DNA from: an uncultured Bacilli bacterium
GTDB taxonomy: Bacteria > Bacillota_I > Bacilli_A > RF39 > UBA660
DNA length: 32,824 nt
Assembly: GCA_944371305.1 (NCBI GenBank)
Contig: CALVXM010000014.1
Location: 1 to 32,824, forward strand
Direction: 5' to 3'
Shown here: piece after piece, positions 26,084 through 32,824 of the stretch
Position numbering within the stretch: position 1 is the first letter of the stretch
Layout: the number at the start of each line of letters is the position of its first letter
Notes under the pieces: model-generated
Told to the model about the DNA's origin: nothing
What the model saw: the letters and a program-made list of their open reading frames with translations, nothing else
Database searches by the model: none
Made by a program: the position numbers and the translations under genes

Positions 26084-26457
26084 TGGAATTAATGGAAAAA
26101 GCAATTGTAGCTAAAAAAAAATCATATAGTCCCTACTCTCATTTTAAAGTAGGAGCTGCTTTACTTACTTCAGATAATCAAATATATCAGGGATGCAATA
26201 TAGAAAATGCATCTTATACACCTACTTGTTGCGCAGAAAGAGTTGCTTTTTTTAAAGCTATTAGCGCTGGTAAAAAAGAATTTAAAGCTATTGCTATAAA
26301 TGGTGATATTCCTTTTTGCTACCCATGTGGAGTATGCCGTCAGGTTATGAAGGAATTTTGTGATGATGATTTTAAAATTTATGTAGGGAATGAAAAAGAA
26401 ATTAAAGAGTTTACGTTGAAAGAGTTACTACCCTATTCTTTTGATATGGAGAAATAA
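26083..26457 (+). CDS. cdd: Cytidine deaminase
   Basis: Zinc enzyme that turns cytidine and deoxycytidine into uridine and deoxyuridine for salvage. The 124 residues have the family's SHFKVGAALL start, the CAE motif (C50 zinc ligand, E52 proton shuttle) and PCGVCRQ (C82 and C85 zinc ligands), typical of the homotetrameric Bacillus-type enzyme with three Cys ligands. Its products feed directly into the pyrimidine phosphorylase encoded next. Confidence 0.96.
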   Translation: MELMEKAIVAKKKSYSPYSHFKVGAALLTSDNQIYQGCNIENASYTPTCCAERVAFFKAISAGKKEFKAIAINGDIPFCYPCGVCRQVMKEFCDDDFKIYVGNEKEIKEFTLKELLPYSFDMEK

Positions 26458-26459
26458 CT

Positions 26460-27722
26460 ATGCACATGTATAATATTATTGAAAAAAAGAAAAACAAACT
26501 AGAACTAACTAAAGAAGAAATTGCTTTTTTTGTTAATGGTTATGTCAATGATGAAATTCCTGATTATCAAATGGCTAGTTTACTTATGGCCATAGTTTTA
26601 AACGGTATGACTGATAAAGAAATAGTAGCTCTTACTTTAAGTATGGCTAATTCTGGTGATAAACTTAGTTGGAAAGAAAATTCGGTTGATAAGCATTCGA
26701 CTGGTGGTGTTGGTGATAAAACTACCCTTATTATTGCTCCTATCGTCTCCTGCTTGGGGTGTCAAGTAATTAAAATGAGTGGAAGGGCTTTGGGGTATAC
26801 TGGTGGTACAATTGATAAATTAGAATCAATTCGCGGTTTTAAAGTACAATTAGATGAGGATACATTAAAACAACAATTAGAAAAACTTAATATAGCTATT
26901 ATCAGTCAAACTAAGAATATTGCTCCAGCTGATAAAAAGATATATGCTTTAAGAGATGTGACAGCTACGGTTGAAAGTATACCACTAATAGCTTCTAGTA
27001 TTATGAGTAAAAAAATAGCTAGTGGTGCTAAAAACTTGGTTTTAGATGTTAAAGTTGGCAGTGGTGCTTTTATGAAAAATATTACTGATGCTAGATTATT
27101 GGCTAAAACGATGGTGATGATTGGTAAAGAAGCTGGTATCAAAACAGTGGCGGTTTTATCTAATATGGATCAACCATTAGGACAAAATATTGGAAATCAA
27201 TTAGAAGTTCAAGAAGCTGTTTCATTATTAAATGGTAATGGCCCTTCTGACTTAAGGGAGTTATCTATAACTTTGGCTAGTTATATGGTTAGTATTACCA
27301 AAAATATTAATTATGAAGAAGCTTTAAAATTAGTTGTAGAAGTATTACAAAATAAAAAAGCTCTTCAAAAATTTAATGATTTAGTTTCATCGCAAGGTGG
27401 TACTTTAGATTTGGATAATAAAGCTAAGTATCAATATAAAGTGTTATCTAATAAAGAAGGTTATATAACAAAAATGGATACTGCTACAATTGGTAAGATT
27501 AGTGGCTTGTTAGGAGCGGGAAGATTAGTCAAAGAAGATAAAATTGATTATTATGCAGGAATTATTTTAAATAAAAAAATTAATGATTATGTCTATAAGG
27601 GAGATTTATTAGCCACTTTATATACCGATAAAGAAATTGATTTAAGAAATGATTATCTTAATTGTTTAACTTTTTCAAATAAAAAAGTTAATAATAATAT
27701 AATTTTAGAAGTAATTAGGTGA
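26460..27722 (+). CDS. pdp: Pyrimidine-nucleoside phosphorylase
   Basis: Splits uridine, deoxyuridine and thymidine with phosphate to the base and (deoxy)ribose-1-phosphate. The 420 residues (about 434 in Bacillus) contain KHSTGGVGDKTTL, the family signature SGRALGYTGGTIDKLE near 109, and a C-terminal barrel-sandwich domain. The first ATG (26460) is chosen because GGAG is 10 nt upstream and the N-terminus then aligns with known Pdp proteins. Two bases separate it from cdd. It could equally be named deoA; the Bacillus-type broad pyrimidine enzyme is favoured by context with cdd. Confidence 0.94.
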   Translation: MHMYNIIEKKKNKLELTKEEIAFFVNGYVNDEIPDYQMASLLMAIVLNGMTDKEIVALTLSMANSGDKLSWKENSVDKHSTGGVGDKTTLIIAPIVSCLGCQVIKMSGRALGYTGGTIDKLESIRGFKVQLDEDTLKQQLEKLNIAIISQTKNIAPADKKIYALRDVTATVESIPLIASSIMSKKIASGAKNLVLDVKVGSGAFMKNITDARLLAKTMVMIGKEAGIKTVAVLSNMDQPLGQNIGNQLEVQEAVSLLNGNGPSDLRELSITLASYMVSITKNINYEEALKLVVEVLQNKKALQKFNDLVSSQGGTLDLDNKAKYQYKVLSNKEGYITKMDTATIGKISGLLGAGRLVKEDKIDYYAGIILNKKINDYVYKGDLLATLYTDKEIDLRNDYLNCLTFSNKKVNNNIILEVIR

Positions 27723-27727
27723 TTATA

Positions 27728-28192
27728 ATGCAAGAGTTAGTAAATATGTTAATTAGTAAAAATAAAACTATAGCGACGATGGAATCTTGTACAGGTGGCG
27801 CTTTAGTAAATGAAATAACTAATGCTTTAGATGCTAGTAAAGTTTTAAAATTTAGTGCGATAACTTATAGTAATGAATATAAAATAAAAATGGGTGTTGA
27901 TAATAAGATTATCGATAAATTTACCGTTTATAGTATAGAAACTGCTAAAGCAATGAGTAAAACGATAAGCAATTTTACTGATTCAAATTATGGAATTGGT
28001 ATTACTGGTAAATTGAATTGTGTTGATGAAAATAATTTAACAGGTAGTGACAATATGGTTTTTGTAAGTATTTATGATAAAGATAATGACAATTATTATA
28101 CGATGAGTATCGAAGTTTTAGATCAACCACGAAGTTTAAATAAAAAATTAATTGTCGATAAAATATGTTTATTTTTAAAAAATATTGTATAA
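27728..28192 (+). CDS. pncC: CinA C-terminal-type protein (PncC-like amidase)
   Basis: A 154-residue stand-alone CinA C-terminal domain; characterised members deamidate nicotinamide mononucleotide in NAD recycling. The active-site motif ESCTGG (about 18-23) and the TYSNE strand near 53 are clear. The normally conserved VTGIAGP turn reads ITGKLNC here, and the following Gly-rich loop is altered, so activity is less certain. The ATG at 27728 is set by AGGTGA, which overlaps the pdp stop. It is the last gene of the nucleoside operon. Confidence 0.82.
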   Translation: MQELVNMLISKNKTIATMESCTGGALVNEITNALDASKVLKFSAITYSNEYKIKMGVDNKIIDKFTVYSIETAKAMSKTISNFTDSNYGIGITGKLNCVDENNLTGSDNMVFVSIYDKDNDNYYTMSIEVLDQPRSLNKKLIVDKICLFLKNIV

Positions 28193-28193
28193 A

Positions 28194-28199
28194 TTGACT
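28194..28199 (+). promoter_or_regulatory. Possible -35 box before spoIIR
   Basis: TTGACT follows the pncC stop directly. A matching -10 is not convincing (TAAATA at 28216 after 16 nt), and no clear sigma-F-type box was found. spoIIR may therefore be read from the upstream operon or from a promoter I cannot define. Confidence 0.25.
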
Positions 28200-28202
28200 T
28201 TT

Positions 28203-28256
28203 AAATAACCAATATTAAATAGGTGAGGAAAATGAAAAAATTAATATTGGTTATTT
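28203..28256 (+). promoter_or_regulatory. 16-bp perfect inverted repeat enclosing the spoIIR ribosome binding site and start
   Basis: AAATAACCAATATTAA (28203-28218) is exactly complementary to TTAATATTGGTTATTT (28241-28256). The 22-nt loop holds the AGGTGAGG site and the ATG at 28232. As RNA it would present the initiation region in a loop; as DNA it is a long dyad. There is no T-run, so it is not a terminator. Confidence 0.7.
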
Positions 28257-28750
28257 TAGTAATATTAGGTTTTTATATTTTTGCTGGTCATGTTAGTAGT
28301 TTGGTTATTCCTCCGGATGCTTTAAGAATTAGAATAATAGCTAATAGTAATAGTGAATATGATCAAAAAATAAAGCAAATTCTTAGAGAAAAAATTCAAT
28401 ATCGAATGTATGAATTATTAAAAAATACCAAAGGTGTTAACGAGGCAAGAAGAATAATAAACAATAACTTAAACAATATTGATACTGAAGTAAAAGAAAC
28501 TTTACAAAATCTTAATTATGATTTGGATTATAAAATTAACTTTGGATTAAATTACTTTCCTAGTAAGGAATATAAAGGAATTAGTTATGAAGAAGGTTAT
28601 TATGAATCTTTAGTTATCACTTTAGGAGAAGGAAAAGGGGATAATTGGTGGTGTGTTTTATTTCCACCTTTATGTTTAATTGAAGCTGAAGAAAGTGATG
28701 AAGTAGAGTATACTTCTTTCGTCAAAGAGTTATTAGAAAAATATTTATAA
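28232..28750 (+). CDS. spoIIR: Stage II sporulation protein R
   Basis: Secreted forespore protein that triggers SpoIIGA to process pro-sigma-E in the mother cell. The 172 residues start with a membrane/signal segment (about 2-22), then the family hallmark ALRIRIIANSNSEYDQKIK, a helical middle, and the C-terminal LGEGKGDNWWCVLFPPLC motif (about 132-149), with one Cys on each side of a Phe-Pro-Pro turn. The ATG at 28232 is preferred to the in-frame GTG at 28223. It stands between the nucleoside operon and tilS, not near other sporulation genes. Confidence 0.93.
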   Translation: MKKLILVILVILGFYIFAGHVSSLVIPPDALRIRIIANSNSEYDQKIKQILREKIQYRMYELLKNTKGVNEARRIINNNLNNIDTEVKETLQNLNYDLDYKINFGLNYFPSKEYKGISYEEGYYESLVITLGEGKGDNWWCVLFPPLCLIEAEESDEVEYTSFVKELLEKYL

Positions 28751-28776
28751 CTCTTTTATTTTGTTTGATTTTATTA

Positions 28777-28782
28777 TATAAT
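28777..28782 (+). promoter_or_regulatory. Candidate -10 box for tilS
   Basis: TATAAT in the 49-nt gap after spoIIR, 18 nt before the tilS start; the -35 is only T-rich. Confidence 0.45.
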
Positions 28783-28799
28783 GAATAAGGTGAGATATT

Positions 28800-30128
28800 G
28801 TGGACAAGGTATATGATAATTTATTAAATAGATTAAAAATAAAATATGGTGATGCAATTGTTGTTGGTGTCTCTGGTGGGCCAGATTCTATGGCTTTATT
28901 GCATATTTTAGTAAGATTAAAAAAAGCTTTAGATTTACAAATCATCGTAGCTCATGTTAATCATAATACAGGGAGAAAAGGACAATTTGAAGAACAAAAA
29001 TTTGTTTCTAATTATTGTATGGAAAATAGCTTGGTTTTTGAAACGATGATTATTGAAGAATATGGTGATGATAATTTCCACAATGAAGCAAGAAGCATTA
29101 GGTATAATTACTTTTGTACCTTGGCAAAAAAATATCACGCTAAATATGTATTTACAGCGCATCACGCCGATGATTTAATCGAAACAATTTTGATGCGAAT
29201 TGTAAGAGGCTCTACTTTAAGAGGTTATAGTGGTTTTTCTGAGGTTGTAAAAATGAATGATTATTATATTGTAAGACCTTTAATTCATGTTACTAAAGAT
29301 GAAATATATGCCTATTTAAATAAATATAATCTCAAATATATGACCGATCAGTCTAATAATAAAGATGTTTATACAAGAAATAGATTTAGAAAATATATTG
29401 TTCCTGAATTTAAGAAAGAAGATAAGTTAGTTCATGAAAAATTTTATAAATTTAGTAAAACTTTATTAGAATATAACGATTATATCGATAAACAAGTTAA
29501 TAAAATATATAATAAGATAGTTCCAGAAAATGTTTTAAATATCGAAGAATTTTTGAAACAGGAACCTTTAATTCAAACTAAAATTATCTATTTAATGCTA
29601 GAAAAAAATTATCAAGATGACTTGATGTTATTGACTGATAAACATTGTGAAATAATTCATAATCTAATTTTATCTAAAAAAGCTAATGCCACTTTACATT
29701 TGCCAAATAATATTCAAGCTGTTAAATCATATAATAATTTAGAGCTTACCAAGCTAAACATTAAAGATAATATATATGAAATTCAAATTTCTGAATATTT
29801 AAATTTACCAAATGGTAAAAATTTAGAAATAGTTAAATCTAGTAAAATTGATGATAATAATATATGTAGGTTAGATTTTTCTTCTGTTAAACCACCTTTA
29901 TACGTAAGAAATCGTCACGATGGTGATAAAATGACTGTTAAAGGTATGCTTGGAAGAAAGAAAATATCTGATATTTTTATTGAATGTAAAATAGCTACTA
30001 AAGATCGCGATTTATGGCCTGTTGTATGTGATGCTGATGATAATATTGTTTGGTTACCAGGTCTTAAAAAATCGAAATTTTGTAAAGAAAAATTAGAAAA
30101 GTGTGATATAATACTTAAGTACTATTAA
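28800..30128 (+). CDS. tilS: TilS, tRNA-Ile lysidine synthetase
   Basis: Adds lysine to C34 of the CAU-anticodon tRNA-Ile so that it reads AUA, an essential activity. The 442 residues show the PP-loop SGGPDS (25-30), the HVNHNTGRKG loop, FTAHHADDLIET and RGSTLRGYSG, a middle helical domain and a C-terminal domain (RNRHDGDKM, GRKKISDIFIE, RDLWPVV). It starts with GTG after AGGTGA; no in-frame ATG near the start fits. In Bacillus the order is tilS-hprT-ftsH; hprT is missing here and ftsH follows after 14 nt. Confidence 0.96.
   Translation: MDKVYDNLLNRLKIKYGDAIVVGVSGGPDSMALLHILVRLKKALDLQIIVAHVNHNTGRKGQFEEQKFVSNYCMENSLVFETMIIEEYGDDNFHNEARSIRYNYFCTLAKKYHAKYVFTAHHADDLIETILMRIVRGSTLRGYSGFSEVVKMNDYYIVRPLIHVTKDEIYAYLNKYNLKYMTDQSNNKDVYTRNRFRKYIVPEFKKEDKLVHEKFYKFSKTLLEYNDYIDKQVNKIYNKIVPENVLNIEEFLKQEPLIQTKIIYLMLEKNYQDDLMLLTDKHCEIIHNLILSKKANATLHLPNNIQAVKSYNNLELTKLNIKDNIYEIQISEYLNLPNGKNLEIVKSSKIDDNNICRLDFSSVKPPLYVRNRHDGDKMTVKGMLGRKKISDIFIECKIATKDRDLWPVVCDADDNIVWLPGLKKSKFCKEKLEKCDIILKYY
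30104..30112 (+). promoter_or_regulatory. Extended -10 promoter for ftsH within tilS
   Basis: TGA-TATAAT lies in the last codons of tilS, 30 nt before ftsH, and could give ftsH its own transcript. A strong GAGGAGG site follows. Confidence 0.5.
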
Positions 30129-30142
30129 ATGAGGAGGTTTAT

Positions 30143-32110
30143 ATGAATAAAAAAGACATTAGAAAAAGCTTATTACCGTATTTAGTTTTATTTGTAATAA
30201 TGCTTGGAATTCTTTATTTCTTTAATATTGCTAATCGTAAAGTAAATCAATTCACATATGATGAATTTATTGATCATATGAACAATAAAGAAATTAAAGA
30301 AATTATGATTGTACCAAGAAGTGGTGCGGGTGTTTATGAAATAGAAGGAAAATTAAATAGTTATGGTGAAAGAGAAACTTTTACTTTGAAAGTTCCTTTA
30401 TCAAATGAAATTATTGCTAAGATATTAGAGGGAGAAGAAAATTATGGCTTTGAGATAACTACTGCTTCTGATCCTGACTCAAGTGCCTTACTACTATTCT
30501 TAGTTAATATTTTACCGCTTTTATTATTATTTGGAATTGGTTTTTATTTTGTTAGTAAACAAATGGGTTCAGCTAATAAATCAATGGATTTTGGACGTAG
30601 TCGTGCTCGTTTAAATGAACAAAATAATAAGGTAACATTTAAAGATGTTGCTGGTTTGGATGAAGAAAAAGAAGAAGTTGCTGAATTAATCGATTTCTTA
30701 AAGAGTCCTAAAAGATTCCAAAAGTTAGGAGCTAGAATTCCTAAAGGTGTATTGTTAGTTGGTCCTCCAGGAACTGGTAAAACTTTATTAGCTCGTGCGG
30801 TTGCTGGCGAAGCTAATGTTCCATTTTATTACATAAGTGGTTCAGAGTTTGTTGAATTGTTTGTCGGAGTTGGTGCTTCTCGTGTAAGAGATATGTTTAA
30901 ACAAGCTAAACATAATGCTCCGTGTTTGATTTTCATCGATGAAATTGATGCAGTCGGACGTCAAAGAGGAGCAGGTCTTGGCGGTGGTCATGATGAAAGA
31001 GAACAAACATTAAATCAATTATTAACCGAGATGGATGGTTTTGGTGCTAATGAAGGTATTATCATCATTGCTGCTACTAATAGACCAGACGTTTTAGATC
31101 CAGCTTTACTTAGACCAGGTCGTTTTGATAGACAAGTACAAGTTAATTTACCTGACGCTAAAGGTCGTGAAGAAATATTGCAAGTTCATGCTCGTGGCAA
31201 AGTGTTTGCTAAATCAGTATCACTTAAAAATATTTCAGAGCGGACTGTTGGATTTAGTGGAGCCGATTTAGAAAATTTACTTAATGAAGCAGCACTACTT
31301 GCGGTTAGGAGAAATAAAGAAAGTATTACAATGGCTGAAATCGATGAAGCTCATGACCGTGTTCTAATGGGGCCTGCTAAAAAATCTAAAAAATATACAG
31401 AAAACGATAAAAAATTAGTTGCTTACCATGAGGCCGGTCACGCTGTTTTAGGTATTAAATTAGATGGCGCTAATGATGTACAAAAAATAACCATCATTCC
31501 TCGTGGTTACGCTGGTGGTTATACGATGATGCTTCCTAAAGAAGAAAGATTTACTGCTACCAAACAAGAATTATTAGAACGCATTATTGGCTTGTTAGGT
31601 GGACGTGTTGCTGAAGAATTAGTTTTTGGAGAAATTACAACTGGCGCTCATAATGACTTTGAGCAAGCTACTAAAATAGTTCGTGCTATGGTTACTGAAT
31701 ATGGTATGAGTAGTTTAGGTCCACTTCAATTAGAACAAAATGAAGGTAGTGTTTTCTTAGGTAGAGATTATAACAAATCACGTAACTTCTCTGGTCAAGT
31801 TGCTTATGAAATTGATCAAGAAATGCGTAAAATAATGGATGAATGCTATAAAAAAGCTCAAAAAATTATTAAAGAAAATAGAGATTTATTAGATCTAATA
31901 GCAAATACTTTAATTACTAAAGAAACTTTAACTAAAGAAGAGATTGATTATTTAGTAGAACATAAACATTTACCAAATGATGAAGAAGATGAAGTTAAAG
32001 AAGAAACTTTGGAAGAACTAAAACTTAAAGCCAAAGAATTAAAAATCAAAGGTTATACTAAAATGACTAAAGAGGAATTAAAGGATGCTATTGAAAAAGC
32101 TAAAGATTAA
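30143..32110 (+). CDS. ftsH: FtsH, membrane AAA+ zinc protease, with Rho_N/SAP-like tail
   Basis: Membrane-bound hexameric protease that extracts and degrades membrane and regulatory proteins with ATP. The 655 residues contain two membrane helices (about 9-27 and 112-135) around an extracytoplasmic domain, the AAA+ module with Walker A GPPGTGKT (207-214), Walker [11 protein letters not shown] and the SRH ([20 protein letters not shown]), then the M41 zinc site HEAGH (429-433). After the protease domain an acidic linker leads to a final ~33 residues ([20 protein letters not shown], then LKDAIEKA) that resemble a Rho_N or SAP-like helix-extended-loop-helix. I know of no standard FtsH with this end. 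Confidence 0.97.
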   Translation: MNKKDIRKSLLPYLVLFVIMLGILYFFNIANRKVNQFTYDEFIDHMNNKEIKEIMIVPRSGAGVYEIEGKLNSYGERETFTLKVPLSNEIIAKILEGEENYGFEITTASDPDSSALLLFLVNILPLLLLFGIGFYFVSKQMGSANKSMDFGRSRARLNEQNNKVTFKDVAGLDEEKEEVAELIDFLKSPKRFQKLGARIPKGVLLVGPPGTGKTLLARAVAGEANVPFYYISGSEFVELFVGVGASRVRDMFKQAKHNAPCLIFIDEIDAVGRQRGAGLGGGHDEREQTLNQLLTEMDGFGANEGIIIIAATNRPDVLDPALLRPGRFDRQVQVNLPDAKGREEILQVHARGKVFAKSVSLKNISERTVGFSGADLENLLNEAALLAVRRNKESITMAEIDEAHDRVLMGPAKKSKKYTENDKKLVAYHEAGHAVLGIKLDGANDVQKITIIPRGYAGGYTMMLPKEERFTATKQELLERIIGLLGGRVAEELVFGEITTGAHNDFEQATKIVRAMVTEYGMSSLGPLQLEQNEGSVFLGRDYNKSRNFSGQVAYEIDQEMRKIMDECYKKAQKIIKENRDLLDLIANTLITKETLTKEEIDYLVEHKHLPNDEEDEVKEETLEELKLKAKELKIKGYTKMTKEELKDAIEKAKD

Positions 32111-32127
32111 AATCTTTAGTTTTTTTT
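32100..32127 (+). terminator. Terminator after ftsH
   Basis: CTAAAGAT (32100-32107) pairs with ATCTTTAG (32112-32119) around a 4-nt loop and is followed by eight T residues; it begins in the last ftsH codons. Confidence 0.8.
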
Positions 32128-32382
32128 GTCAAGTTTTTTTAAAATTTTTTGGTGTGTTTATTATAGTTTTAATAAGTATGTGGTATTTGACAATAATGAT
32201 TAAAAAAGAAAATATTTTAGATGCTATTAAGATAGGAAAATATATAAAAATTCTTATTTTTTTTATAAACTTTAAAAAAGTTTCCGTGTGTGTGTAATTT
32301 TTATATTGACTATAGTTTAATTGTGTGTTAGACTTAATTTATAGTAAAGGTAATATATTTTACATAAGAGAGGAGTTTTTAA
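32128..32382. other. A+T-rich intergenic region before the second pilin gene
   Basis: No gene is supported here. It contains long T-runs, a short GT dinucleotide tract (32286-32295) and possible promoter parts: TTGACT at 32306-32311 and TATAGT at 32340-32345, which are too far apart to form one good promoter. A GAGGAG site closes the region before the ATG at 32383. Confidence 0.5.
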
Positions 32383-32824
32383 ATGAAAAAAGGCTTTACA
32401 TTAATCGAATTATTGGCCGTAATAATAATACTTGGGATAATAGCATTAATAACTTTTCCAATAGTCGATAATTCAATAAAAAATAGTAAGCAAGCAGCAT
32501 TAGAAAGAACCGTTGGTAGTATAGAAGAAGCAGCTCATAATTATAGTTCACAAAATAATTTAGGATATCCTGAAGAAGAAAAAGCAATATCATTAGATGA
32601 ATTAAAAAGTAGTGGTTTTTTGACTTCTGATATAACTAATCCAGTAACCAATGAAGAAATGACAGGATGTGTATTATATAGGTGGGATGAGGCACATAAT
32701 CAATACGTATTTCGCTATGATGAAGAATGTGACAGTAATGATGATGAAGATGTCGCATTGGTAGGTTCACCAATAGAAGAAAAAGCAAAAGAATTAGTTT
32801 ATGAAAATAATGCTTGTAAAACAG
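32383..32824 (+). CDS. Type IV pilin-like protein, 5' part (gene runs off the right edge)
   Basis: The frame from the ATG at 32383 stays open to the window end (147 codons). It begins MKKG/FTLIELLAVIIILG, a class III prepilin signal with cleavage expected after Gly4, Glu at mature position 5 and a hydrophobic helix to about residue 25. The headpiece has the same plan as the pilin at 14002: a helix, then ISLDEL, a short loop with PVTNEE and a pair of Cys (about 107 and 123) around a Tyr-rich strand. An acidic Asp/Glu stretch and a new helix follow, so more domains may lie beyond the edge. The start follows GAGGAG. Confidence 0.85.
   Translation, partial: MKKGFTLIELLAVIIILGIIALITFPIVDNSIKNSKQAALERTVGSIEEAAHNYSSQNNLGYPEEEKAISLDELKSSGFLTSDITNPVTNEEMTGCVLYRWDEAHNQYVFRYDEECDSNDDEDVALVGSPIEEKAKELVYENNACKT

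Noticed and set aside
13121-28192. UGA read as tryptophan (mycoplasma-like code)
   Set aside because: trxB, whiA, dnaB, walJ and pdp end properly at TGA, and conserved Trp residues are TGG.
28203-28256. The spoIIR inverted repeat as a transcription terminator for the nucleoside operon
   Set aside because: There is no T-run after the right arm, and that arm lies inside the spoIIR coding sequence.
32085-32297. 70-codon frame after ftsH
   Set aside because: It starts inside ftsH in another frame, runs through the terminator and has the composition expected of A+T-rich non-coding DNA.
32396-32593. Minus-strand frame opposite the second pilin gene
   Set aside because: It is the antisense shadow of the pilin's signal helix; Leu/Tyr-rich only because of the A+T content.

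Overview
The window is about three-quarters A+T and reads as one chromosomal segment of a Bacillota (Firmicutes) bacterium, most likely a small-genome, gut-type lineage of the Bacilli or their Mollicutes-like relatives. That placement is an inference. It rests on the Bacilli-style gene order (uvrB-lgt-trxB-yvcK-whiA; gdpP-rplI-dnaB; walJ-rlmH; tilS-ftsH), the sporulation gene spoIIR, strong AGGAGG-type ribosome binding sites, and the standard genetic code. TGA ends several genes (trxB, whiA, dnaB, walJ, pdp), so the UGA=Trp code of mycoplasmas is not used. No rRNA, tRNA, CRISPR array, insertion sequence or prophage was seen.

Layout. (1) 1-436: the 3' end of a protein made of near-identical 20-residue (60-bp) repeats. 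(2) 445-9256, minus strand: a two-gene operon with a 2550-residue cyclic beta-1,2-glucan synthase followed by a short phosphoglucose isomerase. (3) 9257-10314: a four-helix membrane protein, a decayed reading frame and regulatory sequence. (4) 10315-17620: DNA repair and envelope/regulatory genes (uvrB, lgt, trxB, a large type IV pilin-like protein, yvcK, whiA). (5) 17700-23248: a tightly packed series with translational coupling (a gdpP-type DHH phosphodiesterase lacking its membrane/PAS/GGDEF half, rplI, dnaB, a G5/M23 endopeptidase, walJ, rlmH). (6) 23284-25308: an unrecognised minus-strand trio (membrane protein, zinc-ribbon membrane protein, lipoprotein) facing an XRE-family regulator. 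(7) 25361-28192: a nucleoside salvage operon (deoD, cdd, pdp) ending in a CinA C-terminal-type amidase. (8) 28232-32110: spoIIR, tilS, ftsH. (9) 32383 to the right edge: a second pilin-like gene, cut by the window end.

How the parts work together. The glucan synthase uses UDP-glucose and PGI sits at the glucose-6-phosphate node, so their coupling suggests control of carbon flow into a surface or periplasm-like glucan. deoD, cdd and pdp together break nucleosides down to bases and (deoxy)ribose-1-phosphate. The lgt-trxB-pilin cluster may link lipoprotein, thiol and surface-filament functions.

The points most worth a second look are: a 16-bp perfect inverted repeat that puts the spoIIR ribosome binding site and start codon in its loop; a pilin with two copies of a C-terminal domain sitting where rapZ normally lies; a thioredoxin-reductase-like flavoprotein with an intact CxxC but degenerate NADPH-binding motifs; an FtsH ending in a Rho_N/SAP-like helical motif; a GdpP reduced to its catalytic half; and the uncharacterised membrane/lipoprotein module beside an XRE regulator. 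I do not see a clear-cut new defence or mobile system.
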